DNA of 64,000 nucleotides, taken from the NCBI GenBank assembly GCA_041752235.1, contig JBGSHM010000015.1, positions 62,001-126,000 of the forward strand, written 5' to 3'. Numbering within the stretch: the stretch's first letter is position 1; the number at the start of each line of letters is the position of its first letter. Positions 43,877-53,129 of the stretch are shown here, piece by piece. This stretch comes from SpSt-398 sp041752235 (GTDB taxonomy: Bacteria; Bacteroidota; Bacteroidia; Chitinophagales; Chitinophagaceae). The notes under the pieces were generated by a model. That model saw only the letters and a list, made by a program, of their open reading frames with translations, made no database searches and was not told the origin of the DNA. Position numbers and translations under genes: made by a program.

Positions 43877-44140
43877 GTGGGGGTGGTTTATATCCGTAAT
43901 TTACTGAAATTGATAAAACGAACCCTCGCTTGTCGGGGTTGCCTGCCTTTCTTTTTTTGAATCATGCCCAGAAGTGACGTTAATCATAACCAGGTCGAAT
44001 GAATTGTTCAACCTTGCAGACTGATTACAGGTTATTTATGAACCTTTTACAGCTTCAGACGCCCACTGCCAACTGTTCCCCTCCTTCCTCCAATCCTGGA
44101 ACAAATAGTTTAAATTACTTACAGAAAACCCCTCAGCCAT

Positions 44141-44632
44141 ATGCCTGACAATAATAACAAGTACAAAGTCAAAGCGAATGATTTCGTTTTTCTCTTTGAA
44201 AAGAGCGAGGTTGATCAACTCGACCTGGTACGAAAATCAGAATTTGAATACCACCTGATCCATGGCCATCGTTCTGCCACCGTGGTTTTTCATGAAGCCG
44301 ACCCGCGTTCCAAGAAAATGAAACTGGAAGTGGATGGCGAATCCTTTGAGATCGAGATAGGAGATCCGTTGGATCAAATGCTCGAGAAACTGGGGTTCAA
44401 CCAGGTTTCAAGCAAGCACTTAAAAGAGATCAAAGCCCCCATGCCCGGATTGGTACTGGCCATAGCCGTTACCGAAGGACAGGAAGTAAACGAAGGGGAT
44501 AAGATACTCATCCTGGAGGCCATGAAAATGGAGAACAGCCTGATGATTCACGCCTCAGCTAAAATCAAAAAAATATTGGTGAAGCCGGGACAGGCTGTGG
44601 AAAAAAACCAGGTACTTGTTGAACTGGAATAA
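44141..44632 (+). CDS. Biotin carboxyl carrier protein of acyl-CoA carboxylase
   Basis: This 163-residue carrier has a C-terminal biotinyl domain (from about residue 95) with the biotinylation motif EAMKM, Lys129. The upstream half, containing KKMKLEVDGESFEIEIGD, is the linker and an N-terminal domain seen in propionyl/acetyl-CoA carboxylase carriers. The biotin on Lys129 shuttles carboxyl between the two partner subunits encoded next. It is the first of three genes, with 40- and 42-base gaps. A roughly 260-base region upstream holds no gene and I recognise nothing in it. Confidence 0.93.
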   Translation: MPDNNNKYKVKANDFVFLFEKSEVDQLDLVRKSEFEYHLIHGHRSATVVFHEADPRSKKMKLEVDGESFEIEIGDPLDQMLEKLGFNQVSSKHLKEIKAPMPGLVLAIAVTEGQEVNEGDKILILEAMKMENSLMIHASAKIKKILVKPGQAVEKNQVLVELE

Positions 44633-44672
44633 TAAATCTATCACTCATAACGAACATTGAAAAATAGACCAT

Positions 44673-46148
44673 ATGCAAAAGATTTTGGTTGCTAACAGAG
44701 GAGAGATCGCCTTACGGATCATGCGCACGATCCGTCGAATGGGGATCAAATCCGTAGCCGTATATTCGGAAGCTGACCGCCATTCGCCACATGTTCTCTA
44801 TGCAGACGAAGCGGTATGTCTCGGGCCCGCGCCCTCCAATCAATCCTATCTGAATGGAGACAAGATCATTGCCTTTTGTAAGGAACTCGGCGTGGATGGT
44901 ATCCACCCAGGATATGGGTTCCTGAGTGAGAATGCGGATTTTGCCCAAAAGGTGGAAGATGCCGGTATTTCATTTATTGGGCCAGGCCCTGTTGCCATGC
45001 GTATCATGGGATCCAAACTGGCAGCCAAGGAATGTGTGAAAAAATATGATATACCCATGGTGCCTGGTATTGACCAGGCCATCACCGATATCAAACTGGC
45101 CAAAGAAATTGGCGCCAAGATCGGCTATCCGATCCTGATCAAAGCCTCCGCCGGTGGTGGCGGTAAGGGCATGCGGATCGTGGAAAAAGAATCCGACCTG
45201 CAGGAACAAATGGAAAGAGCCATAAGTGAAGCCACTTCCTCCTTTGGGGATGGTTCGGTTTTTATTGAAAAATATGTCACCTCGCCCCGACATATCGAAA
45301 TACAAGTATTGGCCGATAAGTTTGGGAATGTGATCCACTTGTTTGAAAGGGAATGTAGCATTCAACGCCGGCACCAGAAAGTAGTAGAGGAATCCCCATC
45401 GTCGATCCTTACTCCCGAGATCCGGCAGCGGATGGGAGAAGCAGCCGTTATGGTGGCCCGTTCCTGTAATTACACCTCAACCGGTACGGTCGAATTCCTG
45501 ATGGATGATAAACTGAATTTTTATTTTCTGGAAATGAATACCCGGCTCCAGGTTGAACACCCGGTGACGGAAATGATTACGGGTATTGACCTGGTGGAAG
45601 AACAGATCCGGATCGCCCGGGGAGAAAAATTACGCGTAACCCAGGATGACCTTGTCATCAATGGCCATGCCATCGAATTACGGGTGTATGCCGAAGACCC
45701 ATTGAATAATTTCCTCCCGTCTATTGGAACACTCACCAAGTATGAAAAACCAAAAGGTGAAGGCGTTCGGGTGGATGATGGGTATGAAGAAGGAATGGCC
45801 ATCCCGATTTATTACGATCCCATGATCGCAAAACTCGCTACGCATGGAAAGGATAGGACCGAGGCCATCCAAAAAATGAAACAGGCGATCAAGGATTATA
45901 AGATCGAAGGCCTTTCAACCACTATGCCCTTTGGGACATTTGTATTTGAACACCAAGCTTTTATTTCCGGCATGTTCGATACACATTTTGTCAAGGATTA
46001 TTACACTCCGGAAAAGATCAAGGACAAACAAAAAGAGAATGCCGGAATCGCCGCCCTGGCGGCCCTGCGGTATTGGTTCGAGAGCCAAAAGATCCTTAAT
46101 CCGGTAGAGAATAAATCCACAAGTTGGAAACGCCGGTTGGCCCATTGA
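44673..46148 (+). CDS. Biotin carboxylase subunit of acyl-CoA carboxylase
   Basis: This 491-residue subunit uses ATP and bicarbonate to carboxylate biotin. It has the N-terminal KILVANRGEIALRIMRT, the ATP-grasp glycine loop KASAGGGGKGMRIV, and the active-site MNTRLQVEHPVTEMITG. It is about 40 residues longer than E. coli AccC, with a Lys-rich C-terminal tail. Together with the adjacent carrier and carboxyltransferase it makes an acyl-CoA (acetyl- or propionyl-CoA) carboxylase. Substrate choice depends on the carboxyltransferase. Confidence 0.96.
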   Translation: MQKILVANRGEIALRIMRTIRRMGIKSVAVYSEADRHSPHVLYADEAVCLGPAPSNQSYLNGDKIIAFCKELGVDGIHPGYGFLSENADFAQKVEDAGISFIGPGPVAMRIMGSKLAAKECVKKYDIPMVPGIDQAITDIKLAKEIGAKIGYPILIKASAGGGGKGMRIVEKESDLQEQMERAISEATSSFGDGSVFIEKYVTSPRHIEIQVLADKFGNVIHLFERECSIQRRHQKVVEESPSSILTPEIRQRMGEAAVMVARSCNYTSTGTVEFLMDDKLNFYFLEMNTRLQVEHPVTEMITGIDLVEEQIRIARGEKLRVTQDDLVINGHAIELRVYAEDPLNNFLPSIGTLTKYEKPKGEGVRVDDGYEEGMAIPIYYDPMIAKLATHGKDRTEAIQKMKQAIKDYKIEGLSTTMPFGTFVFEHQAFISGMFDTHFVKDYYTPEKIKDKQKENAGIAALAALRYWFESQKILNPVENKSTSWKRRLAH

Positions 46149-46190
46149 TCGGTTACATTTTGTTCAATCTTATTCTGCTTTAAAACCTTA

Positions 46191-47735
46191 ATGATGAAAT
46201 CAAAAGTTGAAATACTCCGCGATAAATTAGAAGAAGGTAAAATGGGTGGTGGCCTTAAGAGGATCGACGCCCAACATAAAAAAGGAAAACTGACAGCACG
46301 CGAGCGCGTTGACCTCCTGATGGACCCCGGTTCCTTTGAAGAAGTTGGCGCTCTGGTGACTCACCGAACCAAAGATTTTGGAATGGAAGACCAAAAATAC
46401 TATGGTGACGGCGTGATCACCGGTTACGGTACGGTCAATGGAAAATTAGTGTATGTATTTGCCCAGGATTTTACCGTCTTTGGTGGGGCCTTGTCTGAAA
46501 CCCATGCTGAAAAGATCTGTCGGATCATGGACCTGGCGATGAAAACAGGCGCTCCCATGGTTGGATTGAATGACTCCGGTGGTGCCCGTATCCAGGAAGG
46601 TGTTCGATCACTGGGTGGCTATGCCGATATCTTTTATCGTAATGTACAATCCTCTGGTGTTATTCCCCAGATTTCTGCCATCATGGGGCCCTGTGCCGGT
46701 GGTGCTGTATATTCACCCGCTATGACTGATTTTACGATCATGGTGGAAGGAACCAGTTATATGTTTGTTACCGGACCCAATGTGGTCAAAACAGTAACAA
46801 ATGAAGAAGTTACTTCCGAAGAGTTGGGTGGCGCTTCCACACACTCTACCAAATCGGGTGTAACGCACCTGACCGCCGCGAATGATGTGGATTGCATCAA
46901 TCAGGTGAAAAGAATGTTGAGTTATATGCCTCAAAACTGTGAGGATGTGGTGCCAAAGCTACCTTACACCATGGTGGATGAAACCCGCGAACTGCTGGAA
47001 TCCATTGTCCCCGAAAGCGCGAATCAGCCCTATGATATCCGTTCGGTGATCGAAGGTATATGTGATGAGGAAACATTCTTTGAAGTCCATAAAGATTATG
47101 CAGACAATATCGTTGTTGGCTTTGCCCGTCTGGCTGGACGAAGTGTAGGGATCGTAGCCAATCAACCCATGTCCCTGGCCGGGGTATTGGATATTGAAAG
47201 CTCCAAGAAAGGGGCGAGGTTCACCCGTTTCTGTGACTGCTTCAATATTCCCCTGCTGGTATTGGTGGATGTTCCCGGCTTCCTGCCTGGCACTGACCAG
47301 GAATGGAATGGCATCATTACGAATGGCGCCAAATTATTGTATGCCCTCAGTGAAGCAACGGTTCCCCGCGTTACAGTCATTACCCGCAAAGCGTACGGAG
47401 GCGCCTATGATGTGATGAATTCCAAACACATCGGTGCCGATATGAACTTTGCCTGGCCCTCCGCTGAGATCGCGGTAATGGGCGCCAAAGGAGCGAGTGA
47501 AATTATCTTCAAAGCAGAGATCGCTGCTGCCGAAGATCCTGCTAAAAAGTTATTAGAGAAGGAAGCCGAATATGCCAGCCTCTTTGCCAACCCCTATACC
47601 GCAGCAGAAAGAGGATTTATCGATGAGGTCATCGAACCTCGCGAAACCCGGAAAAAACTGATCAAAGCCTTTGCCATGCTGGAGAATAAAGTAGCCAAAC
47701 GGCCAAGGAAAAAACACGGAAATATCCCGTTGTGA
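46191..47735 (+). CDS. Acyl-CoA carboxylase carboxyltransferase beta subunit (PccB-like)
   Basis: This 514-residue subunit moves the carboxyl group from biotin to acyl-CoA. It is a single-chain beta-type carboxyltransferase like propionyl-CoA carboxylase PccB. It carries GGGLKRIDAQHKKGKLTARERV at the start, then MVGLNDSGGARIQEGV, IMGPCAGGAVYSPAMTDF and LVDVPGFLPGTDQEWNG. The acyl-CoA preference (acetyl versus propionyl) is decided by a residue in the active site that I cannot place safely. The start could be the first or second Met. A 31-bp inverted repeat lies nine bases after the stop. Confidence 0.96.
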   Translation: MMKSKVEILRDKLEEGKMGGGLKRIDAQHKKGKLTARERVDLLMDPGSFEEVGALVTHRTKDFGMEDQKYYGDGVITGYGTVNGKLVYVFAQDFTVFGGALSETHAEKICRIMDLAMKTGAPMVGLNDSGGARIQEGVRSLGGYADIFYRNVQSSGVIPQISAIMGPCAGGAVYSPAMTDFTIMVEGTSYMFVTGPNVVKTVTNEEVTSEELGGASTHSTKSGVTHLTAANDVDCINQVKRMLSYMPQNCEDVVPKLPYTMVDETRELLESIVPESANQPYDIRSVIEGICDEETFFEVHKDYADNIVVGFARLAGRSVGIVANQPMSLAGVLDIESSKKGARFTRFCDCFNIPLLVLVDVPGFLPGTDQEWNGIITNGAKLLYALSEATVPRVTVITRKAYGGAYDVMNSKHIGADMNFAWPSAEIAVMGAKGASEIIFKAEIAAAEDPAKKLLEKEAEYASLFANPYTAAERGFIDEVIEPRETRKKLIKAFAMLENKVAKRPRKKHGNIPL

Positions 47736-47743
47736 GAATAAGA

Positions 47744-47828
47744 AATAAGAAAGAGAAAATAAGGAATAAGGAAGGTAGAAAATCAAAAAACACTGTACTT
47801 CCTTATTCCTTATTTTCTCTTTCTTATT
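47744..47828. repeat. 31-bp perfect inverted repeat, purine-rich/pyrimidine-rich
   Basis: Bases 47744-47774 are exactly complementary to 47798-47828, with a 23-base loop. The left arm is almost all purines (words such as AATAAGGAATAAGGAAG), the right all pyrimidines apart from A. It starts nine bases after the carboxyltransferase stop, with no T-run after it. It is the longest perfect arm of all the intergenic palindromes here. Confidence 0.92.
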
Positions 47829-47982
47829 CCTGATTTATCCTCCCTCCCTGACAAACTCCCCCTTTTTCAATAATTTTTATCATGCCCCCAAATAATCCCG
47901 GTCATCCGCAAGGGGAGGGTCATTCCTTACTTTAGTGTCTGAATTTAAAAACTAATTGGCTAAACCTTAATTTGTTACTACC

Positions 47983-48414
47983 ATGAAGCGGGAATGCTGG
48001 ATACATGTAAAAAAAGTGGACAACCGGTTGGTTGTGTTTCTCAATGGAGAAGTTGTATGGGATTCGGGGATCGTGCATGATGACCCGGATTTGAACAAAC
48101 ATATTGAGATCACAAGATTCCTCGAGGAACACCCCAACTACACCAGTGAACTGATTTTTGAGGGTTTTAATGATACCTATGACTCCAAAGGGGATGATGA
48201 CCTGAACCCCTGGCATTTCAGTTACCGGGTTTTTGAACGGGTAACAGATGACAATGGCCAGTTGATCAGTGAAAATGACCTGGTGAATCCTTATGATGAA
48301 AAGCACCTTTCCAACCCGAATATGCGGGCGATCAATAATAGCTACAAGATCGTAAAGCGCAACGACGGATTCAAAGTGATCGGCAATTCGCTTTCCCAGC
48401 AATTCTTTAAATAG
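47983..48414 (+). CDS. Hypothetical protein
   Basis: This 143-residue soluble protein has no signal. I do not recognise it. The first half is beta-rich (WIHVKKVDNRLVVFLNGEVVWDSGIVHDDPD) and the rest has many Asp/Asn (FNDTYDSKGDDDLNPWHFSYRVFERVTDDNG). A carbohydrate-binding-like jellyroll or calcium-binding loop is possible, but nothing is specific. It ends in a convergent gap with the OmpA-family gene. Confidence 0.75.
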   Translation: MKRECWIHVKKVDNRLVVFLNGEVVWDSGIVHDDPDLNKHIEITRFLEEHPNYTSELIFEGFNDTYDSKGDDDLNPWHFSYRVFERVTDDNGQLISENDLVNPYDEKHLSNPNMRAINNSYKIVKRNDGFKVIGNSLSQQFFK

Positions 48415-48430
48415 ACTGGATACCCTGGGA

Positions 48431-48460
48431 CAGGCTGACTCCACCCAGGTACTCAGCCTG
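48431..48460. terminator. Possible bidirectional hairpin between convergent genes
   Basis: CAGGCTGA at 48431-48438 pairs perfectly with TCAGCCTG at 48453-48460, with a 14-base loop, in the 48-base gap between convergent stops. There is no T-run on either side, so termination is only likely by position. Confidence 0.45.
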
Positions 48461-48462
48461 GC

Positions 48463-50070
48463 CTAATTCCGGGTGATCTTAAATTCCACCCTTCTGTTCA
48501 ACTGTCGGCCATCGTCGGTCTCATTGGTGGCCACCGGTTGTGATTCTCCATAACCCTGAGAGGTGATCCGTTTTGAATCGATCCCTTTGGACAGGATATA
48601 TTCCATAACTGATCGGGCACGGTTATCACTGAGTTTAAAATTATAATCATCCGATCCCTTACTGTCGGTATGAGCGCTCATTTCGATCTCAATGGCAGGG
48701 TTGTCCTTTAATAACTGGACTACCCGGTCAAGTTCAAGAAAGGACTCAGGACGAAGATCCCACTTGTCAAAATCAAAGAAGACGTTGTTTAATCGTACTA
48801 CCTGTCCCACTTCAATGGGCACCAGATAAAGGTCTTTATGTATCTCGCGGTACCCGGCCTTTACCAGGGAGTCCAGGTTCAGATTCTCAGACTGGGCAAA
48901 GAAATGATCGGCCGTGGCCCGGATCAGGTAGTTCTTATCATAGGGCAATACGATCTGAAAAGCGCCATCATCGGGATTGGACATTCCATTTCCGGCTTCG
49001 GTTCCATCGGGGAGGATTTCATATAAAAGTGACGCGCTGACAGGTTCGCCTGTTTTTTTATTGTACACATTGCCACTCACCAGCAAGACAGGTTTAGGTC
49101 TTTCGATCTCCAATAATTTTACACGTACAATATCACTCTCCCCATAGCTGCCATCGCTGCTGGTCAGGTAGGCATATTCTCCACCTGCATCCAGCGTAAA
49201 AAAGGCATCCCAGCCGGGTGTGTTGATCGGGGCGCCCAGGTTGACCGGCTCACTCCATTTCTGCCAACTCTTATCCAAACGACGGGTCATCCAGATATCA
49301 TTATCTCCCAATCCACCGGGACGGTCACTGCTAAAGTACAAGGTCTCTCCATCGGCGGCCAAATAAGGAGTTAGCTCATTGTATTGATCGGTACTCAGAT
49401 GTTTTCCCAGTGTCTTGGGTTCTGTCCAGGTTCCATCAGGAAGCAGTTTTGAAAAATACAGATCATTGTTATACCGGTTTTTACCGGCAGCCATATACAT
49501 CAACAAGGTTTTGCCATCATTGGAGAGGGTAGCGCCGGATTGAGCGCCTTTATCATACTTCTCGTAGTTTTTGATGAAAAGCATATTTGGTTTGCTCCAT
49601 TTGCCATTGCGCATGCGCTGGCTAAAGCTAAGGCCATTTCCAAAGTAATCACCTTCCACAAAAGCCCCGCGAAGCAATACTTTGTTCTTATCCGGAGAAA
49701 TCCAGTACACCGCATTGTAATAGGCGGAATTGAAGGGTTTTCCCAAATGCCTTGCATCGCCCCATTTCCCGGTACTATCTCTTTCTGCAAACCAAATGTC
49801 TTGTGAATTTCTTATCGTGCGGTAATGGGTATTCAATGGATCATTTTCGCAAATGAAAAATAGCAGGTCGCCATCTGCAGAAATGGTCGGGCGTAACTCA
49901 GGCTGTCCGGTATTGATATCCGGCCCCAGGTTCTCTACCTTTAAAATGGTATTGGTGGTAATGACATTGGTCTTCTGTTCTACCAGTTTTCCGGCTGTAT
50001 CAACTACCGGTTGCGCCGAAAGAATGGCATGGCATAACAGTAGCGAAAAAAAGAGGATGGCTTTTTTCAC
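48463..50070 (-). CDS. OmpA-family protein with PD40-type beta-propeller repeats
   Basis: This 535-residue exported protein has a signal peptide (AILFFSLLLCHAILSAQ). Several WD40-like/PD40 repeats follow (for example RPTISADGDLLFF, GATLSNDGKTLLMYMA, PYLAADGETLYFSSDRPGGLGDNDIW). Then comes a short CarboxypepD-like region (SGNVYNKKTGEPVSASLLYE). The C-terminal OmpA domain (FDFDKWDLRPES, HTDSKGSDDYNFKLSDNRA) binds peptidoglycan. Related Bacteroidota proteins include parts of the type IX secretion or gliding apparatus, but this one stands alone, so I do not name it. Confidence 0.93.
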   Translation of the reverse strand: MKKAILFFSLLLCHAILSAQPVVDTAGKLVEQKTNVITTNTILKVENLGPDINTGQPELRPTISADGDLLFFICENDPLNTHYRTIRNSQDIWFAERDSTGKWGDARHLGKPFNSAYYNAVYWISPDKNKVLLRGAFVEGDYFGNGLSFSQRMRNGKWSKPNMLFIKNYEKYDKGAQSGATLSNDGKTLLMYMAAGKNRYNNDLYFSKLLPDGTWTEPKTLGKHLSTDQYNELTPYLAADGETLYFSSDRPGGLGDNDIWMTRRLDKSWQKWSEPVNLGAPINTPGWDAFFTLDAGGEYAYLTSSDGSYGESDIVRVKLLEIERPKPVLLVSGNVYNKKTGEPVSASLLYEILPDGTEAGNGMSNPDDGAFQIVLPYDKNYLIRATADHFFAQSENLNLDSLVKAGYREIHKDLYLVPIEVGQVVRLNNVFFDFDKWDLRPESFLELDRVVQLLKDNPAIEIEMSAHTDSKGSDDYNFKLSDNRARSVMEYILSKGIDSKRITSQGYGESQPVATNETDDGRQLNRRVEFKITRN

Positions 50071-50154
50071 GACATTGGATTTGTCCGAAAATTAATAGGA
50101 AATACTTAGAACTTATAATCCTGGCGGGATCAATGTCATTCGCAATGGGAGAAA

Positions 50155-50235
50155 TTAACCGCCAAGGCACAAAGGCACAAGGAATAAGAGTTTGATAATC
50201 AGACTACAATGGCGCCTTTGTGTCTTGGCGGTTAA
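50155..50235. repeat. Palindromic intergenic repeat, CGCAAAGGCGCAA family, copy 2
   Basis: A 22-base stem pairs 50155-50176 with 50214-50235, with one G:U-type mismatch (TTAACCGCCAAG then GCACAAAGGC). The spacer is 37 bases. It shares CTTTGTGTCTTGGCGGTTAA with the copy at 9139-9210 in all but two bases. Confidence 0.85.
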
Positions 50236-50258
50236 GCAATACCGAGGACAAAAAAATC

Positions 50259-51641
50259 TCAATATACATACACAATATATCCCCACGGTTCGATACCAAA
50301 GGGTTTTCCTGAGAGGGTCTCTGGGGCACCCATGAACAGATTAAGTGGATTGCTGTACAAGGAATAATCGGCCACTTTCACCGTCTGGGCTTTGTTGGTC
50401 AGGTTCAGTATGACCAGGATTTTTTTACCTCCTCCTTCACGCACATAGGCGTACAGGGCCTTATCATCTCCAACTGAAGTGCGTCGGAAAGCGGAATTGG
50501 CCGCCAGCGCGGGATTGTTTTTACGAAGGTCCAACAAGGTCTTATAAAATTTTGCCCTCTCCAGCTTGCCAAAAGAAATAGTGTCTTTATAGAAAAAGCT
50601 GATCGAATCGGTCACTGGTTCCTCCTGACCACTATAGATCAGCGGAACGCTTCCTTTCATGGTTTGGGTAAGCACGGCAAAAGGGGCGTGCACTGCACCG
50701 GGCATGGTGGCATGATCGGCTTTATTCCAACTATTCTCATCATGGTTGCTGGTAAAGAACATGCGGATGGCATTGGACGGGAAGGTCGTATCGGTATGAT
50801 TAACCAGGCTATCAATCGCAAGGGCATTTCTTTGGCCATTTGCCACCTGTTTCATTGTGGCAAAATAGGACCAGGGATAACTGGCATCAAACCCGGCTGT
50901 GTGCAGTGAAGGTTTATCCGCCTCGGCTAACATAAAGATCCCGGGCTGGGTGGCACGTAATTCTGCCATGCATTTTTTCCAGAATTCATCCGGCACTTCA
51001 CCCGCCACATCACAACGGAAACCGTCAATATGTGTTTCCGTCAACCAGTACTTCATACATTGGATCATGGAGTCGGCCATTACCGGATTATTGTAATCCA
51101 GTTTTCGGGTATCCGTCCAGTCAAAAGGAGAAACCGGCTTTCCGGTGGCACTGTCGCGTACATAAAAATCAGGGTGACTGGTTAGCCAGTGATGATCAGC
51201 ACCAGAATGATTGGGTACCCAGTCAATGATGACCTTGAACCCTAAGTCATGGGCTTTATTCACCAGGTTTTTCCAATCCTGCAGTGTGCCGTATTCAGGA
51301 TTGATCCCCGTATAATCCGCCACTGCATAATAGCTACCCATTACGCCTTTGCGATCAACCTTGCTGATGGGATGAATGGGCATGAACCATAGGGTTTGTA
51401 CCCCCATATCTTTCAACCTTTCCAGGTGAGTGGAAAAGGCATTAAAAGTTCCTTCCGGTGTGTATTGACGGATATTGACCTCATAAATATTTCCCTGCAT
51501 GATCCAGGCCGGATGACCATCCACCCGGGTAGAGTCCAGGATATAACCATTGGCCTCCATTTTAGGTTCCGCTGTATTGCAAGAGCTAAAAACAAATATC
51601 GCAATGAAAACAGGCAAGGAAAATCGTAGGAAGTTTCGCAT
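50259..51641 (-). CDS. Alpha-amylase family (GH13) glycosidase, lipoprotein
   Basis: This 460-residue GH13 enzyme has the four conserved regions: VIIDWVPNHSG, GFRCDVAGE with the nucleophile Asp, MLAEADKP with the acid Glu, and FFTSNHDENSW. A signal ending FSSCN points to a lipid-anchored enzyme. Substrate is alpha-glucan by family; specificity is unknown. The reading frame continues upstream to 51707, but those 22 codons are only the translation of an intergenic word repeat; ATG 51641 begins the signal peptide (MRNFLRFSLPVFIAIF). It is divergent from the MurC-like gene. Confidence 0.93.
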   Translation of the reverse strand: MRNFLRFSLPVFIAIFVFSSCNTAEPKMEANGYILDSTRVDGHPAWIMQGNIYEVNIRQYTPEGTFNAFSTHLERLKDMGVQTLWFMPIHPISKVDRKGVMGSYYAVADYTGINPEYGTLQDWKNLVNKAHDLGFKVIIDWVPNHSGADHHWLTSHPDFYVRDSATGKPVSPFDWTDTRKLDYNNPVMADSMIQCMKYWLTETHIDGFRCDVAGEVPDEFWKKCMAELRATQPGIFMLAEADKPSLHTAGFDASYPWSYFATMKQVANGQRNALAIDSLVNHTDTTFPSNAIRMFFTSNHDENSWNKADHATMPGAVHAPFAVLTQTMKGSVPLIYSGQEEPVTDSISFFYKDTISFGKLERAKFYKTLLDLRKNNPALAANSAFRRTSVGDDKALYAYVREGGGKKILVILNLTNKAQTVKVADYSLYSNPLNLFMGAPETLSGKPFGIEPWGYIVYVY

Positions 51642-51673
51642 AGCAGAAAATTTATACAAACTTATAACCAAAA

Positions 51674-51710
51674 CTCCAACAACCAACATCCAACATCCAC
51701 CATCCAACCT
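51674..51710. repeat. Intergenic word repeat, CCAACATCC family, single arm
   Basis: The words CTCCAACAACCAACATCC, then AACATCCACCATCCAACC iterate in the divergent gap between the amylase and the MurC-like gene. No inverted partner is present. The short unit resembles the other word-type repeats here, but I see no second copy in this window. Confidence 0.5.
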
Positions 51711-51743
51711 CTATTAACCCATTCCCTTATTCCCAAAATCCTT

Positions 51744-51751
51744 TACTTTTG
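51744..51751 (+). promoter_or_regulatory. TAnnTTTG -7 element four bases before a start codon
   Basis: TACTTTTG fits the consensus and ends four bases before the ATG of the MurC-like gene at 51755. Transcription from this element would begin about at the ATG, giving a leaderless mRNA. Confidence 0.5.
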
Positions 51752-51754
51752 ACC

Positions 51755-53128
51755 ATGATCACTTCCATACACGATTTTCAACGTGTTTTTTTTATCGGCG
51801 TGGCAGGAACAGGCATGAGTGCAGTAGCCCAATACCTGGCGGGTATTGGAAAAGAGGTCCGTGGTTCTGACCGGTATTTTACACCGGGTACTCCCAACGA
51901 AACAAGAGATAAACTGGAGACAGAAGGCATCCACTGTTTTTTACAGGATGGCTCCGGTCTGGATGAGTCGATTCAATTAGTGGTCGTATCCACCGCTATT
52001 GAGGATACTGTAGGTGAAGTAAAAAAAGCCCGGGAACTAAAGATTCCAATTATACGGCGGAGTGAATTGCTGGCGATCATCGCGTCCAGTAAAAGAACCA
52101 TTGCCATTGGTGGTACTTCCGGAAAGAGTACGACCAGCGCCATGGTTTTTGATTTATTGGAAAAAGGAGGGTACGCACCCAGCATCATCAGTGGGGCCGG
52201 ACTGGTAAGTATCATTAAAGAGGGAAAGATCGGCAATGCCAAAGTAGGGCAGGGCGAGTGGTTGGTGATCGAAGCGGATGAAAGCGATGGGTCAATTGTA
52301 CAATACAAACCTGAAATCGGATTACTGCTGAATGTGGATAAGGATCATAAAGACATCAATGTCCTGATGGATATTTTCACCGTATTTAAAAACAATAGTC
52401 AGTTCTTTATAGTCAACCAGAGCCATTACCTGGCCAAACAACTTTCGCGTGATAAGCAGGTGGATTTTTCCACAGATGGTGAAGAGGCAGGGACAATGGC
52501 TGGGGAATATAAACAGACTGGTCAGAATATTCAGTTCATCGTGGATGATGTGCCTTTTTCGATGCAGGTCATCGGCAAACACAATATGGAAAACGCCGTG
52601 GCGGCAATTGCTGTTTGCAAAATGGTGGGCATGGATACATCGGATTGTGTAGAAGCCTTGTCTAAATACGAAGGAATCTATCGCCGTCACCAGATCATTG
52701 GCGAAAAGAACGGAGTCATCCTCATTGATGACTATGCGCATAATCCGGTGAAATGCGCGCGATCCATCGAGGCCTGTCAACCACTGGCACCCAAGGTCAT
52801 TGCCTGGTTTCAGCCCCATGGGTATGGCCCCACCAAATTCCTGCAGGAAGATTTTGAACGCGAGATCGCTGATGCACTTCGTGATAAAGATGAGATCTGG
52901 ATGAGTGAGATCTTCTATGCCGGAGGAACCGCTGTCAAGGATATTTCGGCCAATGATCTGATACAAGGAATCACCCGGGCAGGGAAGAAGGCCTATTTCG
53001 TAGAGGATCGGAAAAATCTTGTTGACGCTCTGCGTCCCCATTTACAACCCGGAACCGTATTGCTGTTGATGGGCGCTCGTGATCCTTCTCTTGAAACCTT
53101 TGCCAAAACTGTTTGGGAACAACTATAA
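51755..53128 (+). CDS. Mur ligase family protein (MurC-like, divergent)
   Basis: This 457-residue protein has the Mur ligase architecture. It starts with FFIGVAGTGMSAVAQYLAG. The P-loop is GGTSGKST at residues 119-126, where typical MurC reads GTHGKTTT. The ADESDGS, NVDKDH, IGKHNMENA and DDYAHNP (residues 325-331) segments keep the ligase fold, the last being GHHP-like in MurC. These changes suggest a paralog with another amino acid or acceptor. It lies outside any cell-wall cluster and its stop is one base before the hutI ATG, so the two are co-expressed. A simple MurC role cannot be excluded. ATG 51755 is preferred over a TTG two codons upstream. Confidence 0.85.
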   Translation: MITSIHDFQRVFFIGVAGTGMSAVAQYLAGIGKEVRGSDRYFTPGTPNETRDKLETEGIHCFLQDGSGLDESIQLVVVSTAIEDTVGEVKKARELKIPIIRRSELLAIIASSKRTIAIGGTSGKSTTSAMVFDLLEKGGYAPSIISGAGLVSIIKEGKIGNAKVGQGEWLVIEADESDGSIVQYKPEIGLLLNVDKDHKDINVLMDIFTVFKNNSQFFIVNQSHYLAKQLSRDKQVDFSTDGEEAGTMAGEYKQTGQNIQFIVDDVPFSMQVIGKHNMENAVAAIAVCKMVGMDTSDCVEALSKYEGIYRRHQIIGEKNGVILIDDYAHNPVKCARSIEACQPLAPKVIAWFQPHGYGPTKFLQEDFEREIADALRDKDEIWMSEIFYAGGTAVKDISANDLIQGITRAGKKAYFVEDRKNLVDALRPHLQPGTVLLLMGARDPSLETFAKTVWEQL

Positions 53129-53129
53129 A

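Noticed and set aside
51642..51707. N-terminal extension of the GH13 amylase
   Set aside because: It is the translation of a CCAACATCC word repeat and would precede the signal peptide.
52322..53041. 239-codon open frame opposite the MurC-like gene
   Set aside because: It is antisense to a clear Mur ligase with conserved motifs and shows no domain of its own.
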